Assembly: GCA_003136555.1 (NCBI GenBank)
Contig: PLEW01000217.1
Coordinates: 188-41,593 of the forward strand
Length of the DNA stretch: 41,406 nucleotides
Source: Planctomycetota bacterium
Lineage (GTDB): Bacteria; Planctomycetota; UBA11346
Direction: 5' to 3'
In this document: positions 1-9,141 of the stretch, in pieces
Numbering within the stretch: the stretch's first letter is position 1
How the letters are laid out: each line of letters starts with the position of its first letter
Position numbers and translations under genes: made by a program
The notes under the pieces: generated by a model
The model's database searches: none
What the model saw: the letters and a program-made list of their open reading frames with translations, nothing else
Told to the model about the DNA's origin: nothing

Positions 1-204
1 CAGCTGGCGCAGATCCCGTCGACCTGCAAGAGCCTCGAGGAGGCGATCGCGACCATGGAAGAGGACAAGGCCTGGCTGACCGCGGGCGATGTCTTCACCG
101 AGGACATGCTCGAGGCCTATGTGGCCTACAAGCGCGAAGCCGAGATCGAGCCGCTGAAGCTCCGCCCGAATCCCTACGAGTTCTACCTCTATTACGACGC
201 CTGA
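1..204 (+). CDS. glnA: Glutamine synthetase type I, C-terminal end (5' truncated by window)
   Basis: Only the last 67 codons are in the window; they are open from base 1 to the TGA. The fragment contains the helical stretch SLEEAIATMEEDK and ends in RPNPYEFYLYYDA, which matches the conserved C-terminus of GlnA-type glutamine synthetases (RPHPYEF..YYDV-like). The enzyme makes glutamine from glutamate, ammonia and ATP in the cytoplasm. The active site, any adenylylation Tyr and the promoter lie outside the window. A strong intrinsic terminator follows directly, so this is the end of a transcript. The identification rests on a short but distinctive tail. Confidence 0.88.
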   Translation, partial: QLAQIPSTCKSLEEAIATMEEDKAWLTAGDVFTEDMLEAYVAYKREAEIEPLKLRPNPYEFYLYYDA

Positions 205-231
205 GCGGCGCGTACGGTCATGGACCGCGAG

Positions 232-258
232 AAAACCCGGAGCAATCCGGGTTTTTTT
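232..258 (+). terminator. Intrinsic terminator after glnA
   Basis: AAAACCCGG, a 6-base loop (AGCAAT), then CCGGGTTTT continuing into a run of T. The GC core (ACCCGG/CCGGGT) is extended by A:T pairs and followed by seven T. It starts 28 bases after the glnA stop, as expected for a rho-independent terminator on the plus strand. It is the cleanest terminator in the window. Confidence 0.88.
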
Positions 259-492
259 GTAGGATGACGGGAGGTGGGAAGGGGGTCGTGCAACCAAGCG
301 GTCCATTCGCGGGCGTTGGCGTTCCGGCCATTCCCGTCCCGCGGGCCAAGGCCGAAGGCAGCCCTCCCTGCATCATGGCGGTGTGGGTGCCCTGGCCCCT
401 CAGCAGCATGGCCAACCGTTCAGCCACGCCATCCTCTGGCGTTGCCTCCACCAGGCCCATCCCATAGTACAACGGCAGACAGGATACGGCTC

Positions 493-837
493 ATGATCCC
501 GCATTACTACAAAGGACTCCTGATCGCCACGGCTTTGCTGCTGGGCCTGACCTACTATCTCGGTCTGGTGCACGGCTATGATCGCGGCAGCGCTGACGGC
601 GGCCTGCTGTTCAGCAAGTATGATCGTGCCACCCGGGGCATCGCGACGATCTCTGCCGCGCCCGGTGGCGAAGCGGTCGCGACCGCGAACGCAGCGCTCG
701 GCATCCAGGCGATCGAGGAGGAGAACAAGGCGGGATTTGTGGGCTACCTGCTCGACTGGCGGAGAAAGCCGATTCTCGAGCTCGGTGAGCAATTCGACCA
801 GATGTATCGCTCATCGGGAGCCGCCGAGCGGAAATAG
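493..837 (+). CDS. Small membrane-anchored protein of unknown function
   Basis: 114 aa from ATG 493 (MIPHYYKGLLIATALLLGL). The longer track ORF starting at 274 adds a Pro/Arg-rich stretch with no protein character, so the internal ATG is preferred; a weak AGGA lies a few bases upstream. Residues about 6-27 form one hydrophobic segment that could be an uncleaved signal anchor. The rest is soluble and charged, ending in a basic/acidic tail (SSGAAERK). I recognise no family. It stands alone between the glnA terminator and a receiver gene. Coding reality is supported by the typical membrane-anchor start and the absence of any better frame here, but is not certain. Confidence 0.55.
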   Translation: MIPHYYKGLLIATALLLGLTYYLGLVHGYDRGSADGGLLFSKYDRATRGIATISAAPGGEAVATANAALGIQAIEEENKAGFVGYLLDWRRKPILELGEQFDQMYRSSGAAERK

Positions 838-1320
838 GACCATGGCACGGAGCTGCGTCACCCGCCTCAGAGAAGCCGCCGAGATGATCGGGGACGTCCC
901 ACGCTTGGCACGAGCGACGTTGCAGCTATCGCATGCGCGACCAGCTACCGCAAGCATTGGGACCGTGGCGCCCATCACCCAGTAAGGCCGGCACGGAGCG
1001 GGACGTCCTGCAGGCAGCAGGACCTTCAGGCAGCACCCACATGGGTGAGCGGTATCATCTGAAACGATGACCACGCTCTGACCGTTGAGCGCACTCGAGC
1101 AAGGATGCTCCATGATGAGGCGATCACCACCACTGGGCACGGGCATGGTCCTGTGCTTGCAGCCACCCAGCTGCGGCAATCCATCCGACGACTGCCACGG
1201 GCTCACGGTGGAGCAGATGGCAGGCTGCTGCAGGCGCAGCGGCCGTATCGGATGCGCCGAGGCGCCATCCTCGCGTCGGCGCATCCGCGCCTGCCCCCCG
1301 CGACGAGCTGGAGCGTGGTG
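838..1320. other. 483-bp intergenic stretch, no convincing gene
   Basis: No frame has convincing protein character. A 47-codon ORF begins at ATG 842, four bases after the preceding stop and behind an AGGA, and ends at 985. It could be a translationally coupled small protein, but its composition is unremarkable. A short inverted repeat ACCCA-CA-TGGGT lies near 1027-1038. The 193-aa minus-strand ORF 811-1392 overlaps the receiver start and looks like a GC-driven shadow. The promoter of the receiver gene should lie here, but I cannot point to a consensus. Confidence 0.4.
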
Positions 1321-1788
1321 ATGACCACTCCGCGCATACTCATTGTCGATGACAGCGCCGGCGACCGGGAGCTGTTCACCGAGGCCTTCCACAGCGAAGC
1401 GCCGACCCTAGCCGTCCATTCGGTCCCGAATGTGCAGCAGGCGGTTGGCGAACTCCAGGTGGCTCATTTCGCCCAGCGCTCGTTCAGCGTCCTGCTGCTC
1501 GATGCGATGATGGATGGCGAATTCCCAAGCGAGCTCTTGCGCTTCATCCGCGCCAATCCCACCCATCAGCAGCTGCACGTGGCCGTCATATCGACCGCGA
1601 TCTCGCCGCAGGTCACCCAGGAGTATCGGCGCTTCGGCGTCGAACACTTCGTCACCAAGCCCAGTTCCTGGCAGGAATTCCTGGCCTTCGCACGCGTCAT
1701 CCAGACCACCTTCCTCCAGACCGGACAGCAATCCCCATGGGGGGTGCTGGCGATCGGAGCACCCGGGGATGCGCACGGTCGCCGATGA
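1321..1788 (+). CDS. Stand-alone response-regulator receiver protein
   Basis: 155 aa from ATG 1321, preceded by a GGAG (a GTG lies one codon upstream). It is a single CheY-like receiver domain. MTTPRILIVDDSAGD gives the acidic pair D10/D11, LLLDAMM gives the phospho-acceptor D61, VISTA gives the switch Ser/Thr near 91-92, and FVTKP gives the conserved Lys 113. After the domain there is only a short Gln/Gly-rich tail and no output domain. Such single-domain regulators act by protein contact or phosphotransfer. No histidine kinase is adjacent; the only one in the window is the hybrid kinase near 34-39 kb, which has an Hpt domain that could feed a free receiver, but this link is speculative. Confidence 0.88.
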   Translation: MTTPRILIVDDSAGDRELFTEAFHSEAPTLAVHSVPNVQQAVGELQVAHFAQRSFSVLLLDAMMDGEFPSELLRFIRANPTHQQLHVAVISTAISPQVTQEYRRFGVEHFVTKPSSWQEFLAFARVIQTTFLQTGQQSPWGVLAIGAPGDAHGRR

Positions 1789-1841
1789 GGGTCTGACGAG
1801 CGGGCGCAGTGGCTTGGACCAAAGCCCGGGGACGATGCCGG

Positions 1842-2651
1842 TCAGTTGGCGACTGGGATGGTCACGTCAACCGACATCGAGTCGTTGGTGTAATCCTGCT
1901 CGAGGATGACATCGCCGGGGTTGATCACCACCGTGTATTCATGCAATCCGGCGGTTGCGGCCGGTATCACCGCGTCAACGCCGACGCTGGCGTTGGCGGC
2001 GATGCTGGTGACGGTGCCGCTGGCCAGGATGGTAAGGCCTTCGAGCACTTGGTAACCGACATTGACGGCGGTGGTGCCATTGCCCGAGGTGTCGGTATTC
2101 AGGATGGAGAAGCTGACCGTGATCGGCGTGGTCGTGGTCGGATTGGCGGGCGTCAGGGAGGGTGGGACGTCGATCGAGAGATCGAAGTCGGCGAAGGTCA
2201 GGGTCAGCGAGGAAAAATTGCTGGCGGTGTCGCGTTGCAGCAGGAGGTTCGAGGGATCGATATCGGCGGTGTAGATGTGCGTTCCCCCGCCAGCGGGAGC
2301 GGGAACGGCGCTGGAGATCAGGGGCGTGATCCCACCCCCGGGGATGGAACCGATCGTTCCGGAGGCGACCACGGCGTTCAAATCGCCGTCCAGGAAGATG
2401 ATCCAGGGCACGTTGTTGATCGCGCTCTCGGCCAGGCTCTGAATGGAGAAGCTCAGGGTAACGCCATCATTCAGGCCAGGCGTCAGGTCGGATGAGGTCA
2501 ACTGCGTGGCGTATTGGAGCACCGGCCCATCGGTTGGATGGGGGTTGGTATAGCAGCCGGTCAACAGGCTCAGCACGAGCAGCATCGACGACAAGGAAGA
2601 CAAGGAGCGCATAGGGCAGGGGGCCTTGGTGAGGGGGGCTGATTGCAGCAT
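1842..2651 (-). CDS. Lipoprotein with two CARDB-type (Ig-like) domains
   Basis: Up to 269 aa. The start at 2651 has a good Shine-Dalgarno-like AGGGGGTGG five bases upstream; the in-frame ATG at 2612 (MRSLSSLSSMLLVLSLLTGC) gives a more typical lipoprotein signal of about 20 residues. Either way the lipobox LTGC predicts a lipid-anchored protein. The mature part is two roughly 110-aa beta domains. Both have the CARDB pattern: a DL-rich strand, 'VSFSILNTDTSGNG', and an ending such as INPGDVILEQDYTNDS, which resembles the usual 'vDp.n.i.E.dE.NN' close. CARDB domains are adhesion-type modules found on bacterial surfaces. The gene is divergent from the outer-membrane protein gene at 2821. Confidence 0.8.
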   Translation of the reverse strand: MLQSAPLTKAPCPMRSLSSLSSMLLVLSLLTGCYTNPHPTDGPVLQYATQLTSSDLTPGLNDGVTLSFSIQSLAESAINNVPWIIFLDGDLNAVVASGTIGSIPGGGITPLISSAVPAPAGGGTHIYTADIDPSNLLLQRDTASNFSSLTLTFADFDLSIDVPPSLTPANPTTTTPITVSFSILNTDTSGNGTTAVNVGYQVLEGLTILASGTVTSIAANASVGVDAVIPAATAGLHEYTVVINPGDVILEQDYTNDSMSVDVTIPVAN

Positions 2652-2820
2652 GATCCACCCCCTGATGCAAGCGATACGACCGATTCAGGCTGTCGACGGC
2701 CGCGCGGTGAGGGGATGACAGCCAGTCCAGCACCTTGCACCCAAGGGTGCCGTTGGCACCCTGCGACGTGCCAGCAGGGCAGCTGGCGGGCCCGCTCCGG
2801 TATCCACGATGCAGGATCCT

Positions 2821-3480
2821 ATGTCCCGCTCAGAGATCATGGTGCTGGCGCTGTCGCTCGGCGGCATCTGCCTCTTGCCGGCCGAGGACATCGACGTCAA
2901 CGACCTGAGGCTGAAGGCCGGCATCCTGTCGGACGCCTACAAGCAGGCGGCGCCCACGGTGGATTCCGCGGCGCCCACCTATACCACCTCCCTGGCCACC
3001 AATGCCGATTCCAATGGCCGGATCGAGCTGGAATGGTGCCATATCGCCTTCGGCGATGGTGGCGGCCTGGTGCTCGGGGTGGACCTCGCGCTCAACCGCG
3101 CCCACTTCACCAACAGCGACCATAACACCACCCTGTGGTCGCCCGTCGCCGATGGCGTGATGGGGTATGCCCTGCGCTTGGGCGACATCCTCCATGCAGA
3201 GGCGACGCTGTTCGGCGGCGAGGGACGCGCCAGCGAGGATGGTCTGGGGTTCAACGCCCTGCGCCACGGCTCGGCTTATTATGAATATGGCGGACGCATC
3301 GCCCTGTACGGCACCTTCGCCTCGGCCTACCAGGTCGGGATCGAGGTGCCCTACCGCTTCACCAAGACGAGCGCGACCTCGAGCTACGTCGGCTCCGACG
3401 GCAACTGGGAGACCGTCACCGATACCAGGCGCAGCGTCGGCGGCTTCGCCTGCCTGCTCGTCCTGGGGACGCGCTTCTGA
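2821..3480 (+). CDS. Predicted outer-membrane beta-barrel protein
   Basis: 219 aa. ATG 2821 is chosen over the upstream ATG 2809 because an AGGA lies five bases before it. The N-terminus MSRSEIMVLALSLGGICLLPAEDID is a signal peptide. The mature protein has alternating Gly/aromatic/polar residues and amphipathic strands (GGGLVLGVDLALN, AYYEYGGRIALYG, YQVGIEVPYRF). It ends in LVLGTRF, a C-terminal Phe as in the beta-signal of BAM substrates. I recognise no specific family; it may be an 8-10 strand barrel. It shares a 169-bp divergent intergenic region with the CARDB lipoprotein, so the two may be co-regulated. Confidence 0.72.
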   Translation: MSRSEIMVLALSLGGICLLPAEDIDVNDLRLKAGILSDAYKQAAPTVDSAAPTYTTSLATNADSNGRIELEWCHIAFGDGGGLVLGVDLALNRAHFTNSDHNTTLWSPVADGVMGYALRLGDILHAEATLFGGEGRASEDGLGFNALRHGSAYYEYGGRIALYGTFASAYQVGIEVPYRFTKTSATSSYVGSDGNWETVTDTRRSVGGFACLLVLGTRF

Positions 3481-3575
3481 TCCTCACCCGCTCGCCGGCG
3501 ACGGAGATCACAGCCGTTCCTGCCGGCATGGCGGGCTATGATTGTGGCGCTGGCTTTGCCGACTAGCCTGCCGGC

Positions 3576-4979
3576 ATGAAGACCTCCTTCGACCTGATCG
3601 TCATCGGGAGCGGACCGGCGGGCGAAAGCGGTGCTGCCGAGGCGGCACGGATGGGCAAGATGGTGGCGCTGATCGATAGCCGCATCGATCTGGGCGGCAA
3701 CTGCTGCCATACCGGAACCCTGCCATCGAAGACCCTGCGCGAAAGCAGCCTGGCGCTGTCGCATGCCATCGATCACGCCTTCCTCCCGCCGATCAGCATC
3801 CATGACGATCATCCGATCACCATGCAGGATTTCACCTACCGGGTCCGCTATGTGATCTCGCGCGAGGCGGCGCGCATGCGCAGCCTGATGGAGCGCGCAG
3901 GAGTGCAGGTCTTCAATGGCACGGCCCGCTTCCTCGATGACCATACGGTCGAACTCGGCGGGGGCACGACAGAGGCGCTCCGGCTCACCAGCGACCACCT
4001 GCTGATCGCCTGCGGCAGCCGGCCGCTGCGGCCTGCCACCATCCCCTTCGATGGCAAGCAGGTGTTCGACAGCGACGAGATCCTCACCTTGGAGCGCCTG
4101 CCCAAGAGCCTGATCGTCGTCGGCGGAGGGGTGATCGGCAGCGAGTACGCGACCATCTTCAGCAACCTCAGCATCCCGGTCCAGCTGGTCGAGGGCAAGA
4201 ACGTCCATCTGCCATTCATCGACCAGGAGATCATCGCCTTCCTCCATCGCGAGATCGCCAAGCGCCCCCTGACCCTCGAGCTGGGGGTAGCCATCAGCAG
4301 CGTCGCCCTCAAGGACGGCCAGGCACAGGTGGTCCTGGCGAACGGGCGCACGCTCACCGCCGAAGCGGTCCTGTATGCCAGCGGCCGGACCTCCAACGCC
4401 GACCGCCTCGACATCGCCAAGGCCGGCGTGGCCTGCGATCAGCGCAGCACCATCAAGGTCGACAAGGATTACCACACCAATGTGCCGCATATCGCCGCCG
4501 CCGGTGACGTGATCGGCTTCCCGGCGCTGGCCGCCACCAGCTGGGACCAGGGTCGCGCCGCGGTGCGCGAGCTGTTCGGCAAGGAGGGCACCGATCCGCA
4601 GAAGATCCTGCCCTATGGCATCTACACCATCCCCGAGATCAGCACCGTCGGCGTGAGCGAATCCGAGGCGCGGGCTGCCGGGACGGCGGTGGTGGTGGGC
4701 CGATGCGAGATCGGCAACACCGCGCGGGGCATCATCAGCGGCGACAACGGCCTGCTGAAGCTGGTCTTCGATCGCGCATCTCGACTGCTGCTGGGCGCGC
4801 ACTGCATCGGCGCACGTGCCACCGACATCATCCACATCACCATGATGTGCATCCGGCTGCGCGGGACCATTACCGACCTCACCGATTCGGTGTTCAACTA
4901 CCCGACCGTCAGCGATGCGATCAAGAGCGCCGCGCTCGATGCCCTGTGGCAGCTGGATGCCAAGGGACAGGACGGATGA
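3576..4979 (+). CDS. sthA: Soluble pyridine nucleotide transhydrogenase (Si-specific)
   Basis: 467 aa, about the size of E. coli SthA (466). It is a flavoprotein of the disulfide-reductase superfamily: FAD-binding GSGPAGESGAAEA near residue 11, an NAD(P)-binding VVGGGVIGSEYA in the middle, the second FAD motif AAGDVIGFPALA, and the C-terminal dimerisation region (FNYPTVSDAIKSAAL). Around the former redox centre the sequence is GGNCCHTGTLPSK. The second Cys of the CxxxxC pair is Thr48, as in SthA, so it cannot act as a dithiol reductase. SthA catalyses hydride transfer between NADPH and NAD+ in the cytoplasm, usually to drain excess NADPH. It lies 19 bp upstream of dctA, probably one transcript. 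Confidence 0.92.
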   Translation: MKTSFDLIVIGSGPAGESGAAEAARMGKMVALIDSRIDLGGNCCHTGTLPSKTLRESSLALSHAIDHAFLPPISIHDDHPITMQDFTYRVRYVISREAARMRSLMERAGVQVFNGTARFLDDHTVELGGGTTEALRLTSDHLLIACGSRPLRPATIPFDGKQVFDSDEILTLERLPKSLIVVGGGVIGSEYATIFSNLSIPVQLVEGKNVHLPFIDQEIIAFLHREIAKRPLTLELGVAISSVALKDGQAQVVLANGRTLTAEAVLYASGRTSNADRLDIAKAGVACDQRSTIKVDKDYHTNVPHIAAAGDVIGFPALAATSWDQGRAAVRELFGKEGTDPQKILPYGIYTIPEISTVGVSESEARAAGTAVVVGRCEIGNTARGIISGDNGLLKLVFDRASRLLLGAHCIGARATDIIHITMMCIRLRGTITDLTDSVFNYPTVSDAIKSAALDALWQLDAKGQDG

Positions 4980-4998
4980 GCAGGCTGAGCGTGCGCGG

Positions 4999-6315
4999 AT
5001 GCCGGTGAGCGAGCTTCCACCCCACACGCCCGCGGCTGACGCTCCGGTACGCACCCCCGCATCTGGGCGGCTCTATCTCCTGGTGCTGATCGGGATGGTC
5101 GTCGGCGGGCTGCTCGGTGCGCTGCATCCCGAGGCTGGCGTGGCGTTGAAGCCGGTCGCCGACGGCTTCATCAGCCTGATCAAGATGGTCATCACGCCGG
5201 TGATCTTCTGCTCGGTGGTGCTCGGCATCGCGGTGATGGGCGATCTGCGCAAGCTCGGACGGGTTGGCGCCAAGGCGCTGATCTACTTCGAGGTGGTCTC
5301 GAGCATCGCGCTGTGCATCGGCCTGACGCTGGCCAATGTCATCAAGCCCGGTGCGGGCATGCATGCGGACCGTCATGCCCTCGACACCGCCAGGACGGCG
5401 GAGTACGTCAGCAAGGCGCATGGCCAGAGCATCGCCGAGCATCTGCTCGGCATCATCCCCAAGACCTTCTTCGGCGCCTTCACCGCCGACGGCAGCATCC
5501 TCCAGGTGCTGCTGATCGCCATCCTCTTCGGCATCGCCTTGGCCGGTCTGGGCGAACGGGGACGCGCGGTGACGACCTTCCTCGAGAGCGCCAATCTGGC
5601 CTTCTTCGCCGTCATCCGCCTGGTGCTGATGCTCGCCCCCCTGGGGGCAGGGGCGGCGATGGCGGTGACCATGGGCACATTCGGACTCGAGGCGCTCAAG
5701 CCGCTGGCCTTGCTGATCGGCACCTTCTACCTGACCTGCCTGGTGTTCATACTCGTGGTCCTGGGTGCGATCGGCTGGATGTGCAAGGTCAACATCGTGC
5801 GCTTCATCATCTACATCAGGGACGAGGTGATGACCGTGCTCGCCACCTCGTCATCGGAATCGGCCCTGATGCCGCTGATGGTCAAGCTGGAGCGGCTCGG
5901 CTGCCCACGCAGCGTGGTCGGCGTGGTGGTGCCGACCGGCTATTCCTTCAATCTCGACGGCACCAACATCTACCTCACCCTCGCCTCGCTGTTCGTCGCC
6001 CAGGCGCTGGGCATCGAGCTGACCCTGGGCGAGCAGCTCACCCTCCTGGGCGTGGCGATGCTCACCAGCAAGGGGGCTGCGGGCGTCACCGGATCCGGCT
6101 TCGTCACCCTCGCCGCCACCTTGACGGTGGTGCCGAGCATACCGGTGGAGGGGCTCGCGCTCATCCTCGGCGTCGATCGCTTCATGAGCGAGGCGCGAGC
6201 GGTCACCAACCACATCGGCAATGGCATGGCCACCCTGGTGGTCTCGGCCTGGGAAGGGGAGCTCGACACCGCGCGGCTCGCCGCCGAGCTCAGCGGACGC
6301 TCAGCGCCTGCATGA
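4999..6315 (+). CDS. dctA: C4-dicarboxylate/proton (cation) symporter, DAACS family
   Basis: 438 aa from ATG 4999; the longer ORF start at 4915 overlaps sthA and adds an Arg-rich stretch typical of a shadow frame. Family signatures are strong: TSSSESALM in the first re-entrant loop, PTGYSFNLDGTNIYLT, LTSKGAAGVTGSGF in the second loop, and ILGVDRFMSEARAVTNHIGNG. These match DctA more closely than neuronal-type glutamate carriers. About eight membrane helices are visible. The protein should take up succinate, fumarate or malate across the inner membrane. The SSSES motif has Met where Pro is usual (SALM instead of SALP), a minor variation. Coupling to sthA would place NADPH balance next to organic-acid uptake. 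Confidence 0.93.
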   Translation: MPVSELPPHTPAADAPVRTPASGRLYLLVLIGMVVGGLLGALHPEAGVALKPVADGFISLIKMVITPVIFCSVVLGIAVMGDLRKLGRVGAKALIYFEVVSSIALCIGLTLANVIKPGAGMHADRHALDTARTAEYVSKAHGQSIAEHLLGIIPKTFFGAFTADGSILQVLLIAILFGIALAGLGERGRAVTTFLESANLAFFAVIRLVLMLAPLGAGAAMAVTMGTFGLEALKPLALLIGTFYLTCLVFILVVLGAIGWMCKVNIVRFIIYIRDEVMTVLATSSSESALMPLMVKLERLGCPRSVVGVVVPTGYSFNLDGTNIYLTLASLFVAQALGIELTLGEQLTLLGVAMLTSKGAAGVTGSGFVTLAATLTVVPSIPVEGLALILGVDRFMSEARAVTNHIGNGMATLVVSAWEGELDTARLAAELSGRSAPA

Positions 6316-6390
6316 CGTGGCGGGCTGCCGTCCCCATCCGGCCAGCCAGCCGCCCATGGGGGCGCAGGCCGTCGGGGGGCGTGCCAACCG

Positions 6391-9141
6391 CTATTTGATC
6401 GTGTCGGACTTCAGATAGGCGACGATGTCGGCGAGCGACTGCGGGGTGAGTCCCATCATCTCGGCGCTGAACATCAGCGAGCGCTTCATCTTGGTCAGCG
6501 ACTTGATCTTGGACCTGGGCACGGTCTGGACGATGCCGCCGATGGACTTGATGATCACCGGATCGCCGCTCTGGATGACGATGCCGTCGATGATGGTGCC
6601 GTCGGCGGCGACGAGGTGGCTGGCATCATAGCCGAGGGCGATGTCGGCCGAGGGGTTGATGATGGAGTCGAGGATGACCTCCGCCGGCTGGGTGCGCCCG
6701 AAGTAGGTGAGATCGGGTCCGAGCTCGCCGCCCTGGTTGCCGATGTGGTGGCAGGTGTAGCAGATCTGCACCGCGGCGTGGCCGCGCTCGACATCGCCGG
6801 CCATCTGCTTGATCTCGGGGATCGGCGGCAGCTTGGACGGCCCGGGCGGCGGCTCGGGGCTGATGGTGGCGATGAGCTTGACGGTGTCGGGATCGTAGAG
6901 CCCGCTGGCCTTCATCTGGCCCGCGAGGTCGAAATCCTTCCAGTCGTTGTTCTTGCGGTTGAACAGCCACCAGGTGGCCTGGGCCACGAAGGGGAAGTCC
7001 TTGGTCAGGGCGATCTCGACCATCGCCTTGGACGCCTCGGCGGTCTTGATGAAGGCGATGGCATCCATCGCCAATCTGCGCTGGGCGGCTTTGACCTGGG
7101 GATCGAGCGCGCGCGACTTGAGGTCGGCGACCGCATCCGGTGAGCCGAGCCGCCAGGCGATGCGCGCGAAGGCGTCGCTCCACGCCGAAGGCGAGGAGCC
7201 GAGGACGGCCGAGACCGCAGCGTAGACCTCGCGCTCCTTGCCCTGGCTGCCGATGCCGAAGGCCTCGAGGTAGGCGCGGTCGACGCCATCGTACTGGCGG
7301 GCGATCTGCACCAGGATGTCCTTGCTGTCGGCGACCGGGACGTCACGCATGGAGAGCGCGACCTCGCGGCGCACCAGCGGCGATGGGTCGTTGGCCATGC
7401 GCTTGGCCATGGCCAGGACGTCGTGATTGGCGCGGCGCAGGGCGCGATAGGCGACCATGCGCTTGATGTCGCTGGTGTCGGCGAGCACCGGGATGACCTG
7501 TGCCACCCCGGCATCGCCGAGCTGGGCGAGCAGCCACAGCGCGCGCGCGGCGAGGTAGGGATTCTCGTCCTTGAGCAGGGCGCTGACCGCCGGCACCGCC
7601 TTGTCGCCCTGGGCCTTGAGGTGGATGAAGCCGGAAAAGCGCACGTTCACCGCCGGACTGGATAGCGCCTGGATCGCCCCCGCGATGGTGCTGAGGTCGA
7701 TCTTGGGCACCGTCAGCTTGACCCCCTTGGGGGCGATGCGGTAGATCGCGCCCGACCACGACTTGTCGAGGGTCTGGTGGCCGCCCACGCGGGCATCGAA
7801 CCAGTCGGCGACATAGATCGCGCCATCGGGTCCGACCACCACGTCGGAGGGGCGGAACTTGGTCTTCAGATCATCATTGGGCTTGCCGCCGGTGAAGTCG
7901 GAGCCGGCAAACACCTTCTCGGTGTTGGTGGTGAGGAAATCGAAGCGCTCGAGCTTGAAGCCGGCGCCATCGGGCTTGGGGAAGTAGCCGAACACCACAT
8001 TGCGCCCGGCCTCGCAGGCGAGCAGCAGGCCGCGCCACTTGTCGCCCATCGCGCCATTCTCCACGAACGCCACTCCGGTCGGCGATCCGCCGCCGTAGAC
8101 GTCGCCCGCCGGCATGGTGCCGGGATCGTCCTGCCGCCACTCGGCGACCTGGGTGCTCTGGCCCGGGCGCTTGTCGGCGCCCCACGAGCGCTTGCCGTCA
8201 GGCGAGTTGAAGCCGGCACTGCCGAACTCCATCACCGCCGACACCCGGCAGGCGGGCGGGTCGTCGTTGTCGCTCTGGAAGACATCGCCGTAGGAGTTGA
8301 CGGTCTGCTCGTAGGAGTTGCGGTAGTTGAAGCCGATGATGGCGGCATTGGTGCCGTCGGGGTTCATGCGCGCGGTGAAGCCGCCGACGTAGACGTGGCC
8401 ATCGTCGCTGGCCATGCCCGCGATCGCCGCCGGATTGATCGCCGACTTGCTCATGTCGTAGTGGCTGCCGATGCGGAAGGTCTTGCCCGAGCGGTCGGTG
8501 AACTGCGCGCCGGTGTTGCCCTGGTTGAGGTACCACAGGCCGTCAGGGCCGGCGGTCAGCTTGTGCAGGCTGTGGTCATGGTTCCAGCCGTTGAAGCCGG
8601 TGAGCAGGACCTCGCGCTTGTCGACCGAGGGATCGAAGACGTGGGTGTGATTGACGTCGGTGTAGACCAGCAGGTCGGGCGGCTGCGAGACCACCACCTG
8701 GTCGCCGAGCACAGCGATGCCGAGCGGCGCGACCAGGTCCTTCTCCTGGACGAACACCGTGCTCTTGTCGGCCTTCCCGGCACCCTTGGTGTCCTCGAGC
8801 ACGACGATGCGGTCTCCGGCGATGCGGCGGCCGGACAGGCTGCGGTAATTGACCCCTTCGGCCACCCACACCCGGCCATCGATATCGATGTCGATGTTGG
8901 TCGGATTGTAGAGCAGCGGCGATGTCGCCCACAGGGTGACCTCGAGCCCTTCGGGAAGGCTGAACAGCGATTCGGGGACGAAGGTCGGGCCATCGATGAT
9001 CGGCTCGTGCGGCACGTCCTTCGGTGCATCGGCGGCGCTGGCCGGGGGAGCAGCCATCACAGCGAGGGTAGCGACCAGGCCGATGCCGAGCAGGCGCGTC
9101 AGCGGGTTGGAAGGGCAGGCGGAGGAGGCGGTGATGATCAT
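6391..9141 (-). CDS. PVC-type heme-binding CxxCH protein (beta-propeller, HEAT repeats, cytochrome c)
   Basis: 916 aa from ATG 9141 (MIITASSACP); the upstream extension to 9276 is Pro-rich and not signal-like. Signal peptide to about residue 36 (PPASA/ADAPKD). Residues about 45-480 are the 'membrane-bound dehydrogenase' propeller of PVC bacteria (PLLYNPTNIDIDIDGRVWVAEG, GWNHDHSLHKLTAGPDGLWY). Residues about 490-690 are HEAT-like helices (ENPYLAARALWLLAQLGD). The C-terminus carries a c-type heme site C794-Y-T-C-H798 followed by GELGPDLT and the INPSADIALGYDA segment typical of the Pirellula/Verrucomicrobium heme domain. It is presumed to be periplasmic, oxidising an unknown substrate (often proposed to be sugar-related) and passing electrons to heme. 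It is convergent with dctA. Confidence 0.93.
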   Translation of the reverse strand: MIITASSACPSNPLTRLLGIGLVATLAVMAAPPASAADAPKDVPHEPIIDGPTFVPESLFSLPEGLEVTLWATSPLLYNPTNIDIDIDGRVWVAEGVNYRSLSGRRIAGDRIVVLEDTKGAGKADKSTVFVQEKDLVAPLGIAVLGDQVVVSQPPDLLVYTDVNHTHVFDPSVDKREVLLTGFNGWNHDHSLHKLTAGPDGLWYLNQGNTGAQFTDRSGKTFRIGSHYDMSKSAINPAAIAGMASDDGHVYVGGFTARMNPDGTNAAIIGFNYRNSYEQTVNSYGDVFQSDNDDPPACRVSAVMEFGSAGFNSPDGKRSWGADKRPGQSTQVAEWRQDDPGTMPAGDVYGGGSPTGVAFVENGAMGDKWRGLLLACEAGRNVVFGYFPKPDGAGFKLERFDFLTTNTEKVFAGSDFTGGKPNDDLKTKFRPSDVVVGPDGAIYVADWFDARVGGHQTLDKSWSGAIYRIAPKGVKLTVPKIDLSTIAGAIQALSSPAVNVRFSGFIHLKAQGDKAVPAVSALLKDENPYLAARALWLLAQLGDAGVAQVIPVLADTSDIKRMVAYRALRRANHDVLAMAKRMANDPSPLVRREVALSMRDVPVADSKDILVQIARQYDGVDRAYLEAFGIGSQGKEREVYAAVSAVLGSSPSAWSDAFARIAWRLGSPDAVADLKSRALDPQVKAAQRRLAMDAIAFIKTAEASKAMVEIALTKDFPFVAQATWWLFNRKNNDWKDFDLAGQMKASGLYDPDTVKLIATISPEPPPGPSKLPPIPEIKQMAGDVERGHAAVQICYTCHHIGNQGGELGPDLTYFGRTQPAEVILDSIINPSADIALGYDASHLVAADGTIIDGIVIQSGDPVIIKSIGGIVQTVPRSKIKSLTKMKRSLMFSAEMMGLTPQSLADIVAYLKSDTIK

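Noticed and set aside
811-1392. 193-aa minus-strand ORF in the 838-1320 gap
   Set aside because: Overlaps the receiver start and shows no recognisable domain, signal or ribosome-binding site; treated as intergenic.
3384-5054. 556-aa minus-strand ORF over sthA
   Set aside because: Antisense of the well-conserved sthA frame; Gly/Ala/Asp-rich translation.
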